A stretch of DNA of 64,000 nt from assembly GCF_003234175.2 (NCBI RefSeq), contig NZ_CP126257.1, positions 2,790,001 to 2,854,000 of the forward strand. The letters run 5' to 3'. Each line of letters opens with the position of its first letter. Within the stretch, counting starts at the first letter, position 1. This stretch comes from Curtobacterium sp. MCSS17_007. Its GTDB lineage: Bacteria; Actinomycetota; Actinomycetes; Actinomycetales; Microbacteriaceae. This document shows, piece by piece, positions 1 through 8,385 of the stretch. The translations under genes and the position numbers were made by a program. The notes under the pieces are model-generated. The model ran no database searches. It was given only the letters and a program-made list of their open reading frames with translations, and was not told the origin of the DNA.

Positions 1-1
1 G

Positions 2-346
2 CCGCTGCACATCCTGTGCGACAGCCAGTACGCGATCAAGGCGTGCACCGAGTGGCTCGCCGGGTGGAAGCGGAAGGGCTGGCGGAAGGCCGACGGCAAG
101 CCGGTCCTGAACGTCGAGATCATCAAGGAGCTCGACGCCGAGCTGCAGGGCCGGAAGGTCACGTTCGAGTGGGTCCGCGGGCACGTCGGTCACGAGATGA
201 ACGAAGCCGCCGACGTGCGCGCCCGCGGGGCCGCGACCGCCTACCAGAACCGCACCGAGGTGCCGTCCGGCCCGGGCTGGCCGGACACGGACGTCCCGCC
301 CGCTCCGGAGCCGGTGCAGTTCGAACCGCCCGCGACCCTGTTCTGA
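2..346 (+). CDS. rnhA: Ribonuclease HI, 5'-truncated
   Basis: This is the C-terminal 114 residues of RNase HI, which cuts the RNA strand of RNA:DNA hybrids. The window edge removes the start and the first catalytic acids. The visible part follows the E. coli enzyme closely: DSQYAIK carries the third active-site Asp, WKRKGW is the basic handle, and WVRGHVGH followed by NEAADVRAR gives the mobile His and the last catalytic Asp. A proline-rich tail of about 25 residues extends past the usual end. The gene runs into a very stable hairpin shared with the convergent neighbour. Family assignment is firm; the true start lies outside the window. Confidence 0.93.
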   Translation, partial: PLHILCDSQYAIKACTEWLAGWKRKGWRKADGKPVLNVEIIKELDAELQGRKVTFEWVRGHVGHEMNEAADVRARGAATAYQNRTEVPSGPGWPDTDVPPAPEPVQFEPPATLF

Positions 347-350
347 CGGG

Positions 351-398
351 CTGGACGACGACGGGGCTGGACGACGACGGGGCTGGACGACGACGGGC
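351..398. repeat. Three 16-bp tandem units after rnhA
   Basis: Three consecutive copies of CTGGACGACGACGGGG lie directly after the rnhA stop; the last base of the third differs. The third copy forms the outer left arm of the hairpin at 385-433, so the array looks like a slippage expansion of a terminator arm. Confidence 0.85.
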
Positions 399-433
399 CC
401 GGGCGGTGACACCGCCCGGGCCCGTCGTCGTCC
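385..433. terminator. 24-bp perfect hairpin, bidirectional terminator
   Basis: Positions 385-408 and 410-433 are perfect inverted repeats of 24 bases around one central base. The structure sits between the convergent rnhA and DUF6458 genes, 2 bases from the latter's stop, so it can end transcription from both sides. There is no T-run, as is usual for GC-rich actinobacterial terminators. Confidence 0.85.
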
Positions 434-435
434 GC

Positions 436-687
436 TCAGTACGTGCCGTCGCGGCGGTCTTGCCGCGTGATCTGCTCCCCCGATGCCGGGTCGACGCCCG
501 ACCGGGTGGTGGTCGTGGTCCGACGGCCGCCGAACCCGACCGCCAGGCTGATGATGAGCAGGACGACGCCGGCCGCCATCAGGATGTAGCCGATCAGGCG
601 CAGGTCGATGCCCGCGACCTGGAAGTCGACCGCGAACGCGACGATCGCACCGATGACGATCAGGGCGATGCTCGATCCGATGCGCAT
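436..687 (-). CDS. Small two-helix membrane protein (DUF6458-like)
   Basis: An 83-residue protein opening with MRIGSSIALIVIGAI. Two hydrophobic segments (about residues 5-22 and 30-52) are separated by a short loop (DFQVAGIDLRLIG), and the polar tail carries a Thr run after GGRR. This resembles the actinobacterial DUF6458 family; no function is known. The start is the ATG at 687, chosen because GGAAGGA lies 6-9 bases upstream on the minus strand; an open frame continues further upstream but has no ribosome-binding site. It lies behind the helicase gene and shares its terminator with rnhA. Confidence 0.75.
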   Translation of the reverse strand: MRIGSSIALIVIGAIVAFAVDFQVAGIDLRLIGYILMAAGVVLLIISLAVGFGGRRTTTTTRSGVDPASGEQITRQDRRDGTY

Positions 688-791
688 GACGGGTCCTTCC
701 GTGGGTGCCCCGGCCCGGGTGTCCGGGGCTGGCGTCGAACGTACCCGGACCGCGGCGGACGCGTTCCGCGTGACCGCGTACCGCGGGCCGT

Positions 792-3353
792 CTAGTCCAC
801 GTCCACCTCGGACCACCCGTCGAACCGGCCGATCTCCGTGACCCGCACGACGGCCTCGCCGGCCTCGTCCGACGCGTCGAGGTCGACGGTGGCCGAGAAG
901 CCGAAGTCCTTGTCGCCCTCGGGGTCGGCGAAGATCTGCCGTGCCCGCCAGGTCCGCCCGGCACCGTTCTCGTCGAGCACCAGGTACTCCATGGACCGGG
1001 CGTCGCCGTCGGTCCCGATCGCGTCGTGCTCCTCGTAGTACTCCTCGAGCACGTTGTCCCAGGCCGACCGGTCGAACCCGCTCGTCGCGTCGAGCATCCC
1101 GAGGCCCTCGGGATCGTCGGCCGCAGCGAGCAGCACCCGCTGGAACAGCGCGTTCCGCACGAGCACCCGGAACGCGCGCGGGTTGCCGGTGAGCCGCGCG
1201 GGCTGCGGCGGTGCGATCTCCTGGTGCTCGGCCTCGGCGAGCGCCACGTCACCGTTGACCAGCGCCTCCCACTCGTCGACGAGCGACGAGTCGGTCTGCC
1301 GTACGACCTCGCCGAGCCACTCGATCAGGTCGTCGAGCTCGGGCGTCCGCTGCTCCTCGGAGATGGTCTGCCGCATGGTCCGGTAGGCGTCGGACAGGTA
1401 GCGGAGCACGAGTCCCTCGGACCGGGTCAGCTGGTAGAACCGCACGAAGTCACCGAAGGTCATCGCCCGCTCGTACATGTCGCGCACCACGGACTTGGGC
1501 GAGAGCGTGAAGTCGAGCACCCACGGCTGCTCGGCCGCGTAGGCCTCGTAGGCGGCCGTCAGCAGTTCATCGAGCGGCTTGGGCCAGGTCACCGCTTCGA
1601 GGAGCTCCATCCGCTCCTCGTACTCGATGCCCTCACGCTTCATGCGGGCGACCTCTTCGCCGCGCTCCTTGAACTGCTGCTGCGCGAGGATCGCGCGCGG
1701 GTCGTCCAGGGTCGCCTCGACGATCGACACCATGTCGAGCGCGTACGTCGACGACTCCGGGTCGAGCAGCTCGAACGCGGCGAGCGCGAACGGCGACAGC
1801 GGCTGGTTGAGCGCGAAGTTCACGGGCAGGTCGACGGTCATCCGGTACTGCCCGTCGACCTTCTCGATCACCCGGGCGTTGATCAGCGTGCGGGCGATCG
1901 ACAGTGCGCGCCGGGCCATCGCGAGCTGCCGGGAGCGCGGCTCGTGGTTCTCGAACACGAGCGACCGGACGTCGGCGAAGGCGTCTCCCCCGCGGGCGAC
2001 GACCGCGAGCACCATCGCGTGCGTGATCCGCATCCGCGACACCATCGGTTCGGGCTCCGCGGCGATGAGCCGGTCGAACGACGCCGGCCCCCAGGACACG
2101 AAGCCCTCGGGCGCCTTCTTCTTCTTGACCTTGTTCTTCTTCTTCGGGTCGTCTCCGGCCTTGGCGACGGCGCGCGCGTTCTCGATCTCGTGCTCGGGCG
2201 CCTCGGCGACGACGTCACCCTCGGTGTCGTACCCGGCGCGGCCGGCGCGGCCGGCGATCTGGTGGAACTCGCGGGCGGACAGCTGCCGCATGCGCGAGCC
2301 GTCGAACTTCGTCAGGCCGGTGAGCAGCACGGACCGGATGGGGACGTTGATGCCCACGCCGAGGGTGTCGGTACCGCAGATCACCGGCAGGAGTCCGCGC
2401 TGCGCGAGCTGTTCGACGAGCCGTCGGTACTTCGGGAGCATGCCGGCGTGGTGCACGCCGATGCCGGCCCGGATCAGGCGCGAGAGGGTCTGCCCGAACC
2501 CGGCACTGAACCGGAACCCGGCGATCGCCTCGGCGATCTCGTCCCGGCGTTCGCGCGACGCCACCTTCACGGACATGAGCGCCTGCGCCCGCTCGAGCGC
2601 CGCGGCCTGGGCGAAGTGCACGATGTAGATCGGTGCCTTGCCCTCCTCGAGCAGCCGTTCGACGGTCTCCTGCACGGGCGTCAGCACGTACTCGTACGAC
2701 AGCGGCACGGGCCGCGAGACGCCGGTGACGCGGGCGGTCGGGCGACCGGTCCGGCGCGACAGGTCGTCGGCGATGGTGGTGACGTCTCCGAGCGTCGCCG
2801 ACATGAGCAGGAACTGCGCACGCTCGAGCACGAGGAGCGGCACCTGCCACGCCCACCCGCGGTCGGGGTCACCGTAGAAGTGGAACTCGTCCATCACGAC
2901 GACGTCGACCTCGGCGTCGGGACCCTGGCGGAGCGCGGTGTTCGCGAGGATCTCCGCCGTGCAGCAGATGATCGGGGCGTCGGCGTTGACGCTCGAGTCA
3001 CCGGTCACCATGCCGACGTTGTGCGCGCCGAACAGGTCGACGAGCTGGAAGAACTTCTCGGAGACGAGCGCCTTGATCGGTGCCGTGTAGTAGCTGCGCT
3101 TGCCCTCGGCGAGCGCCGCGAAGTGCGCCCCGGCGGCGACGAGCGACTTGCCGGTGCCCGTCGGCGTGCTGAGGACGACGTTGGCGCCGGAGACGAGTTC
3201 GATGAGCGCTTCGTCCTGCGCCGGGTAGAGCGGCCGCCCGCCCGCTCCGGCCCAGTCGGCGAACGCCTGGTAGACCGCGTCGGGGTCGACGACGCCGTCG
3301 ACCGCCGCGGGCAGGGCGGCGAGGAGCGGCGGGGTGGTGGTGACGTCGGTCAT
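792..3353 (-). CDS. DEAD/DEAH-box helicase, Ski2-like with C-terminal DUF3516
   Basis: An 853-residue superfamily 2 helicase. Walker A is TPTGTGKS (residues 63-70), motif II is DEFH (155-158), motif III is SATL, and motif VI is QIAGRAGRAG near residue 364, the form found in Ski2/Mtr4-type RNA helicases. A lysine-rich stretch (KKKNKVKKKKAPEG) follows, and the C-terminal half matches the DUF3516 extension of actinobacterial helicases. It is expected to unwind RNA, probably in RNA processing or decay; the substrate is not known. The start is the ATG at 3353 with GGGAGGA just upstream. The longer open frame reaching 3581 runs through intergenic repeat sequence and is rejected. Confidence 0.9.
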   Translation of the reverse strand: MTDVTTTPPLLAALPAAVDGVVDPDAVYQAFADWAGAGGRPLYPAQDEALIELVSGANVVLSTPTGTGKSLVAAGAHFAALAEGKRSYYTAPIKALVSEKFFQLVDLFGAHNVGMVTGDSSVNADAPIICCTAEILANTALRQGPDAEVDVVVMDEFHFYGDPDRGWAWQVPLLVLERAQFLLMSATLGDVTTIADDLSRRTGRPTARVTGVSRPVPLSYEYVLTPVQETVERLLEEGKAPIYIVHFAQAAALERAQALMSVKVASRERRDEIAEAIAGFRFSAGFGQTLSRLIRAGIGVHHAGMLPKYRRLVEQLAQRGLLPVICGTDTLGVGINVPIRSVLLTGLTKFDGSRMRQLSAREFHQIAGRAGRAGYDTEGDVVAEAPEHEIENARAVAKAGDDPKKKNKVKKKKAPEGFVSWGPASFDRLIAAEPEPMVSRMRITHAMVLAVVARGGDAFADVRSLVFENHEPRSRQLAMARRALSIARTLINARVIEKVDGQYRMTVDLPVNFALNQPLSPFALAAFELLDPESSTYALDMVSIVEATLDDPRAILAQQQFKERGEEVARMKREGIEYEERMELLEAVTWPKPLDELLTAAYEAYAAEQPWVLDFTLSPKSVVRDMYERAMTFGDFVRFYQLTRSEGLVLRYLSDAYRTMRQTISEEQRTPELDDLIEWLGEVVRQTDSSLVDEWEALVNGDVALAEAEHQEIAPPQPARLTGNPRAFRVLVRNALFQRVLLAAADDPEGLGMLDATSGFDRSAWDNVLEEYYEEHDAIGTDGDARSMEYLVLDENGAGRTWRARQIFADPEGDKDFGFSATVDLDASDEAGEAVVRVTEIGRFDGWSEVDVD

Positions 3354-3400
3354 GGGTCCATCCTCCCAGGTGGCCGGTGACCGGCAGACGGACCAGCGAC

Positions 3401-3493
3401 GGACGGGAGGCACGGGGCCGCTCCGCCACACACCCGGCGTCCGCGCGCACCGACCGCAGGTCACAGGACGGGGACGAGCCGCGCCTCCCGTCC
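3401..3493. repeat. Inverted pair of the GGACGGGAGGC intergenic motif
   Basis: GGACGGGAGGCAC at 3401-3413 faces GCGCCTCCCGTCC at 3481-3493, with 67 bases between. The same core occurs near 13251, 18141, 41261 and 56853, always outside genes. The pair lies between the divergent helicase and luciferase-like genes. Confidence 0.7.
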
Positions 3494-3522
3494 GGCACCT
3501 GTCGGAAATCAATGCGCGCGCA

Positions 3523-3528
3523 TAGAAT
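3523..3528 (+). promoter_or_regulatory. -10 box TAGAAT for a leaderless transcript
   Basis: TAGAAT lies exactly 6 bases before the GTG at 3535, placing the expected transcription start on the start codon. TGTCGG at 3500-3505 is a weak -35 candidate at 17 bases. No ribosome-binding site precedes the GTG. Confidence 0.6.
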
Positions 3529-3534
3529 TGCACC

Positions 3535-4542
3535 GTGCGCGAACTCGGCTTCCTCTCCTTCGTCCCCAACCACGGCGGCACCGCAGGTGCGGCGGCTGCC
3601 CTGGAGGACGGGCTGCGGCTCTTCGAGACGGCCGAGTCGCTCGGCTACGGGACGGGCTGGGTGCGTGGCCGGCACTTCGAACCGTTCCTCACGAGCCCCA
3701 TGACGTTCTTCGCGGCGGCCGCCCAGCGCACGAGCACCATCGGCTTCGGCACCGCCGTCCTCGGCATGCGCTACGAGGACCCGGTGCGGCTCGCCGAGGA
3801 CGCCAGCACGGTCGACCTGCTCAGCGGCGGACGGGTCCAGCTCGGGATCAGCACCGGGATCGCCGGGTACGGCCCGATCCTCGACCCGGTCTTCGGCACC
3901 TCCGAGCGCAGCTTCCGCGACGAGGCCGAAGCCCGCGCGGCGCGTCTGCTCGAGGTCCTGCAGGGCGAACCGCTCGGCACCGCCGGGAAGGGCTACGAGA
4001 GCATCCCGGCCGGCGCGGACCTGGCGCTGCAACCGCTCTCGCAGGGGCTGCGGGACCGCGTGTGGTGGGGCGGCGGCAGCCTGGGCACGGCGGTCCGCAC
4101 CGCCGAGAAGGGCCTGCTGCTCCACTGCTCGACGTTGAACACCGAGGACACCGGCGCACCGTTCGCCGAGGCGCAGGCCGACCAGATCGCGGCGTACCGG
4201 GAGCGGTTCGCCGAGCTGCACCCGCACCGCGTGGCCCGGGTCGCGGTCGGCCGGATCGTCGTCCCGCTGCTCGACGACCACGACCGGCAGGTCCACGACG
4301 AGTTCCTCACGGGGTACGCGAGCGGGATGGACGACGAGGGGCGTCCCCTGAGCGGTCCGCCCTTCCGGTTCAGCAAGGTGCTGTCGGGCGGCATCGACGA
4401 GATCGTCGACGCGCTGGCGGCCGACCCTGCGGTGCAGGCGACCGACGAGCTGGTGATCACCCTGCCGGCGAACGGGGACGCCGCGGCGCACGAGCGGCTC
4501 CTGCGGATCGTGGCCGAGGAGATCGCGCCGCGCCTGCGCTGA
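3535..4542 (+). CDS. LLM-class flavin-dependent oxidoreductase
   Basis: A 335-residue protein of the bacterial luciferase-like monooxygenase family. Family features are the N-terminal strand LGFLSFVPNH, the GFGTAVLGMRYEDP segment that lines the flavin site, LLSGGRVQLGISTG, and the late WWGGGS motif. Such enzymes use reduced FMN or F420 to oxidise small substrates; the substrate here cannot be told from sequence. GTG at 3535 is chosen because TAGAAT sits 6 bases upstream and there is no ribosome-binding site, suggesting a leaderless mRNA. A paralogue with the same domain plan lies at 13683-14714. Confidence 0.88.
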   Translation: MRELGFLSFVPNHGGTAGAAAALEDGLRLFETAESLGYGTGWVRGRHFEPFLTSPMTFFAAAAQRTSTIGFGTAVLGMRYEDPVRLAEDASTVDLLSGGRVQLGISTGIAGYGPILDPVFGTSERSFRDEAEARAARLLEVLQGEPLGTAGKGYESIPAGADLALQPLSQGLRDRVWWGGGSLGTAVRTAEKGLLLHCSTLNTEDTGAPFAEAQADQIAAYRERFAELHPHRVARVAVGRIVVPLLDDHDRQVHDEFLTGYASGMDDEGRPLSGPPFRFSKVLSGGIDEIVDALAADPAVQATDELVITLPANGDAAAHERLLRIVAEEIAPRLR

Positions 4543-4554
4543 TGCTCCCGCCAC

Positions 4555-4610
4555 CCGGGAACCGGCGCCTGGGAACAGGCGCCCGGGAACAGGCGCCGGG
4601 GAGCAGGCAC
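4555..4610. repeat. Four 14-bp tandem units (CCGGGAACAGGCGC-like)
   Basis: Units at 4555-4568, 4569-4582, 4583-4596 and 4597-4610 differ from one another at one to four positions. The array begins 12 bases after the oxidoreductase stop and abuts the hairpin at 4611. Confidence 0.85.
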
Positions 4611-4657
4611 CCGGCCGGGGGCCGCAGGGGTGGTGAGGACCCGGAGCCCCCGGCCGG
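4611..4657. terminator. 12-bp GC-rich hairpin after the oxidoreductase gene
   Basis: CCGGCCGGGGGC (4611-4622) pairs perfectly with 4646-4657 over a 23-base loop. A second stem, CCATCCCGT (4662-4670) with 4682-4690, follows at once. Both suit termination of the plus-strand gene. Confidence 0.55.
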
Positions 4658-5042
4658 ATGACCATCCCGTCCCTGATCCGCACGGGATGGCGCGGCTCAC
4701 TCTTTCACTTCCTGAACGGTTTGTCATCACCGGCACGTCACCGAACGTGACCGATGTTCACTGAGGTGCGTGTTCCGGATGAGCGACGTACCGGGGCGCT
4801 CGTGCCAGCGGAACGATCCGGCTCAGGACCGGGAGCGGCGACGGCCCGGAACGACGAATGCGCCCCCGCGCGGACGCGGGGACGCATTCTGGACGCACCA
4901 GGACCGAAGGGGATCCACGACCGGATCAGGAGGCCGCTTCACTCGCACGACGATCCCTCGACGGTGCGCGCGTCGACGGTAACCAGCCGCCGGACGCAGG
5001 GTTCATGCTACTGAATGGACCTGCGCCAGCGCGGAAATCGGA
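4658..5042. other. Gene-free convergent spacer with a strong hairpin
   Basis: No convincing gene lies between the oxidoreductase and the convergent beta-glucosidase. The notable element is a stem at 4856-4889: GAATGCG and CCCCGCG pair with CGCGGGG and CGCATTC around a CGGA tetraloop, with one C/A mismatch. It may terminate one or both flanking genes or be a structured RNA; no further signature was recognised. Confidence 0.5.
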
Positions 5043-7520
5043 TCACTCCAGTTCGAGGGACGCCGCACCGGCGATGTCGGCGACCGACGCACCGACGTGC
5101 AGCTCGAACGTCCCGGGCTCGTAGCGCCAGGCACCGTCCCAGTGCGCGAAGGCACGGGCCGGCACCTCGATCGAGACCTCGGTCGACTCCCCCGCCCCGA
5201 GGCGCACGGGAGCGAACCCCACGAGCCAGCGCACCGGACGGTCGACGGCCGACTCGGCGCGCGAGGCGTAGACCTGCACGACGTGCTTGCCGGCGCGGTC
5301 GCCGGTGTTCGCGACGGTCGCGGTGACGATCACCGCGTCCCCCTCGGTGACGGTCGGCGATGCCGAGACACCGTCGATCGTCCAGGTCGTGTAGCCCAGG
5401 CCGTGCCCGAACGGGTAGGCGGGCTCGGTGCCGGCGCGGAGCCAGGCCCGGTAGCCGACGTGCACGCCCTCGTCGTACGCGACCTGCCCGTCGACCGGGG
5501 TGACGTTCGCGACGGGCACGTCCTCGAGCGCGGCCGGCCAGGTGGTGGGCAGGCGCCCGCCCGGCTCCGCCGCACCGGTGAGCACGTCGGCCAGGGCGTT
5601 GCCGTACTCCTGGCCGCCGAACCAGGTCAGCAGCACCGCTGCGACGTCCTCCCGCCACGGCATCTCGACCGGCGAGCCGGAGTTGACCACCACGACCGTG
5701 TTCGGGTTCGCCGCGGCGACGGCACGGACCAGGTCGTCCTGGTGCCCCGGCAGCGCGAGCGTCGAGCGGTCGTACCCCTCGGACTCCACCTTGCTGTTCG
5801 TCCCGACGACGACGATCGCCACGTCGGCGTCGCGTGCGGTCGCGACCGCGGCGTCGATCAGCGCTGCCGGGTCGGCGTCGCTCGGCTCGGTGCCGAACTG
5901 GTAGGCGAGCACACCGCCGAGCGCGTCGTCCTGCACGACGTCGTACTCGATGCGGATCGCGACCTGCTGGCCCTCGGTCACCTCGACGGGTACCGAGCGA
6001 GCCGGCGGGTTGAGGAACGCGGCACCGAGCTGGTCGCCCTCGACCCGCACGGTCTCGTCGAGCACGAGCTCGCCGTCGACCCACAGGCGGGAGTGTCCGG
6101 CGGCACCGACGCCGATGCGGACGGTGCCCGTCTCCTGCGCCGTGTAGGTCGTCGTGATGTCGAGCCGATCGGCCTCGCGCGTCGGGGCGTCACCGCCGAA
6201 CCAGAACAGCGCGGTCGCACGGCGGTCCTCGACGTACAGCTCCTCGCCGTCCTTCACGAACGCGACGCGGGCACCGGGCTCCCCGGTCGACGGATTGGTG
6301 ATGGTCGACAGCGGGAACTCGGCGATGCCCTCCTGCACGACAGCACCGATGGCGTACTCCACGGTCGCACCCGGGAACGCGGCGCGGATGCCCTCGATCG
6401 GCGTGACGACGTGCTCGGGCACCACCGTCGCCGAGCCGCCACCCTGCGTGCGGGCCTGGTCGGCGTTGTGCCCGACGAGCGCGATCCGCGACACCGCAGC
6501 GGCGTCGAGCGGCAGCACGCCGGTGTTGCGGACGAGGACGGTGCCCTCTGCCTCGGCCTCGCGGACGAACGCGACGCCGTCCTCGACGTGCACCGGCTGC
6601 GCGGCGACGGGCTCGAAGCCCTCGAGCGCCCCGACGCGCGCCGCCAGGGTGAGGATGCGGCGGACCTTGCGGTCGATCGCGTCCATCGGCACGTCGCCGG
6701 ACTGCACGGCCGCCAGCAGCGGTCCCTCACTCCACCAGGGGTTCGGTCCGGGCATCGCGACGTCCTGCGACGCCTTCGCCGAGTCCACCGAGCGGACACC
6801 GGTCCAGTCGGAGACGACGATGCCGTCGAACCCCCACTCCGAGTTGAGGGGCGTCTCGAGCAGATCGTTCTCCGACGCCGTGACGCCGTTGATCGCGTTG
6901 TAGGAGGACATGACCGCCCAGGCGTGCGCCTCGGTGACGGCCTTCTCGAACGCGAGCAGGTACAGCTCGCGGAGGGCGCGGTCCGACACCTCGGTCGACG
7001 CGGTGAAGCGGTCGGTCTCGTAGTCGTTCGCGATGTAGTGCTTCGGCGTCGCGGCGACACCGTTCTCCTGCACGCCGTCGACGTACGACGCGGCGAGGTC
7101 GCCGGTCAGCAGCGGGTCCTCGCTGAAGGCCTCGAAGTGGCGGCCGCCGAGGGGCGAACGGTGCAGGTTGATGGTCGGGCCGAGGACGACGTCGACTCCC
7201 TTGCGACGGGCCTCGACCGCAGCCGCGGCACCGTAGCGCTTCGCGATCGCCCGGTCCCAGCTCGCCGAGAGGGCGGTGGCGGACGGCAGGTTGAGTGACG
7301 GGTCGCGCTCGTCCCACACCTCGCCGCGGACGCCGGACGGCCCGTCGGACATCAGGATGCGGCGCAGCCCGATCTTCTCGATCGGCCAGGTCGTCCAGAA
7401 GTCACGCCCGGTCAGCAGCTGGACCTTCTCCTCGGTCGTCAGCTGTCCGAGGAGCGCGTCGATGCGCTCGGTCAGCGGCGACGGACTGGAGGCGCGGGTC
7501 GTCTCGTCCACGGTGGTCAC
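5043..7520 (-). CDS. Glycoside hydrolase family 3 beta-glucosidase with PA14 insert
   Basis: An 825-residue GH3 enzyme that removes glucose-type units from the non-reducing ends of beta-glucosides. The N-terminal barrel carries KHY (160-162) and the nucleophile Asp in VVSDW (about residue 238). A PA14 carbohydrate-binding module is inserted in the second domain (around residues 410-560, with GHSRLWVDGELVLDE), then comes the region after KVESEGYDR and a C-terminal fibronectin-III-like domain. No signal peptide is seen, so it should act inside the cell on imported oligosaccharides. The start is the GTG at 7520 with AAGGGA upstream. A divergent TetR gene and a palindrome at 7605-7627 suggest control by that repressor. 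Confidence 0.92.
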   Translation of the reverse strand: MTTVDETTRASSPSPLTERIDALLGQLTTEEKVQLLTGRDFWTTWPIEKIGLRRILMSDGPSGVRGEVWDERDPSLNLPSATALSASWDRAIAKRYGAAAAVEARRKGVDVVLGPTINLHRSPLGGRHFEAFSEDPLLTGDLAASYVDGVQENGVAATPKHYIANDYETDRFTASTEVSDRALRELYLLAFEKAVTEAHAWAVMSSYNAINGVTASENDLLETPLNSEWGFDGIVVSDWTGVRSVDSAKASQDVAMPGPNPWWSEGPLLAAVQSGDVPMDAIDRKVRRILTLAARVGALEGFEPVAAQPVHVEDGVAFVREAEAEGTVLVRNTGVLPLDAAAVSRIALVGHNADQARTQGGGSATVVPEHVVTPIEGIRAAFPGATVEYAIGAVVQEGIAEFPLSTITNPSTGEPGARVAFVKDGEELYVEDRRATALFWFGGDAPTREADRLDITTTYTAQETGTVRIGVGAAGHSRLWVDGELVLDETVRVEGDQLGAAFLNPPARSVPVEVTEGQQVAIRIEYDVVQDDALGGVLAYQFGTEPSDADPAALIDAAVATARDADVAIVVVGTNSKVESEGYDRSTLALPGHQDDLVRAVAAANPNTVVVVNSGSPVEMPWREDVAAVLLTWFGGQEYGNALADVLTGAAEPGGRLPTTWPAALEDVPVANVTPVDGQVAYDEGVHVGYRAWLRAGTEPAYPFGHGLGYTTWTIDGVSASPTVTEGDAVIVTATVANTGDRAGKHVVQVYASRAESAVDRPVRWLVGFAPVRLGAGESTEVSIEVPARAFAHWDGAWRYEPGTFELHVGASVADIAGAASLELE

Positions 7521-7604
7521 GATGGTCGGTCCCTTCGTTGTGCGACGGGCGCCGGGGCATGACCTCCGCGCGCCTTCGTCGGCGGCTGCGCCCAGCGTAG
7601 CACC

Positions 7605-7627
7605 AAAACCTATCAGGAGTAGGTTTT
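7605..7627. promoter_or_regulatory. Palindromic operator between GH3 and tetR
   Basis: AAAACCTA (7605-7612) and TAGGTTTT (7620-7627) are perfect inverted repeats with 7 bases between, an AT-rich island in GC-rich DNA. On the minus strand a TACGCT -10 box lies at 7594-7599, so the site covers the spacer and -35 area of the beta-glucosidase promoter. On the plus strand it overlaps the -35 area of the tetR promoter (-10 TACGCT, 7648-7653). Binding by the adjacent TetR protein is the simplest reading. Confidence 0.75.
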
Positions 7628-7647
7628 TTGCGGCTCGGCAGGGGCGG

Positions 7648-7653
7648 TACGCT
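7648..7653 (+). promoter_or_regulatory. -10 box TACGCT of tetR, leaderless spacing
   Basis: TACGCT is followed by 6 bases and then the ATG at 7660. No ribosome-binding site is visible, so the transcript is probably leaderless. Confidence 0.55.
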
Positions 7654-7659
7654 CGCGCC

Positions 7660-8262
7660 ATGGCACGACGGGGTTCGTACGCGAAGGGCATCGCGAAGCG
7701 CGAGGAGATCCTCACGGTCGCGCTCGACCTCGTCGCCCAGCAGGGCTTCCGCCGGACGAGCATCAAGGACATCGCGGACGCGGTCGGGCTCACCCAGGCC
7801 GGGCTCCTGCACTACTTCGACTCGAAGGACGACCTCTGGGTCGAGGTCCTCCGTCGCCGCGACGAGGTCGACCTCGCCCAGGACTGGGGCATCGCAGCGG
7901 GCGACCCCGGCGCGTTCCTCGCGGCCATCGTCCGGCACAACACCGAGGTCCCCGGGCTCGTGCAGATGTTCGTCAACCTGTCCGCCGCCGCCGCGACGGA
8001 CCCCGAGCACCCGGCGCACGAGTACTTCCGCGAGCGCTACGAGCGCAGCCGCGGCGACTTCGCCCGCGACTTCCGCGCCATGCAGGAAGACGGCCGACTG
8101 CGGTCGGACGTCGACGCCGAGCAGCTCGCGAGCGTCCTGCTCGCGATCTCGGACGGCATGCAGATCCAGTGGCTGTACGACCCGTCGCGCGACATGGCCG
8201 ACCACGTCGAGCTCGTGGCACGCCTGGCGGTCGCGCAGTCCGTCGCACCCACCTCGGCCTGA
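7660..8262 (+). CDS. TetR/AcrR-family transcriptional regulator
   Basis: A 200-residue TetR-type repressor. The DNA-binding domain covers residues 14-60: REEILTVALDLVAQQGF is helix 1, TSIKDIADAVGLTQAGLLHYF holds the helix-turn-helix, and DSKDDLW closes the domain. The remainder is the helical ligand-binding and dimer domain; its ligand is unknown. Divergent placement from the GH3 beta-glucosidase with an operator-like palindrome between them suggests it represses that gene and itself, lifted by a sugar or plant glycoside. That last part is inference. Start: ATG at 7660, 6 bases after a TACGCT box. Confidence 0.9.
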   Translation: MARRGSYAKGIAKREEILTVALDLVAQQGFRRTSIKDIADAVGLTQAGLLHYFDSKDDLWVEVLRRRDEVDLAQDWGIAAGDPGAFLAAIVRHNTEVPGLVQMFVNLSAAAATDPEHPAHEYFRERYERSRGDFARDFRAMQEDGRLRSDVDAEQLASVLLAISDGMQIQWLYDPSRDMADHVELVARLAVAQSVAPTSA

Positions 8263-8385
8263 TCCCCGCCACGGCGGGCTGCGCCGCCCGGACAGGTACC
8301 GCCAGTGCCTGGTCCCGCGTCGCTGCCGCGCGGCAGGATGGACCCGGGCCGACCAGGCCGTCCGACGACGATGTGGAGTGACGCG

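Noticed and set aside
1026..3380. Long plus-strand frame opposite the helicase gene, and similar long antisense frames opposite most genes
   Set aside because: They mirror the codon bias of the GC-rich minus-strand genes and lack starts, ribosome-binding sites and recognisable domains.
3354..3581. N-terminal extension of the helicase to 3581
   Set aside because: It would run through the divergent promoter and the intergenic repeat pair; the ATG at 3353 has a strong ribosome-binding site.
4754..5014. 86-codon frame in the convergent spacer
   Set aside because: It runs across strong hairpins, has no ribosome-binding site and no protein-like pattern.
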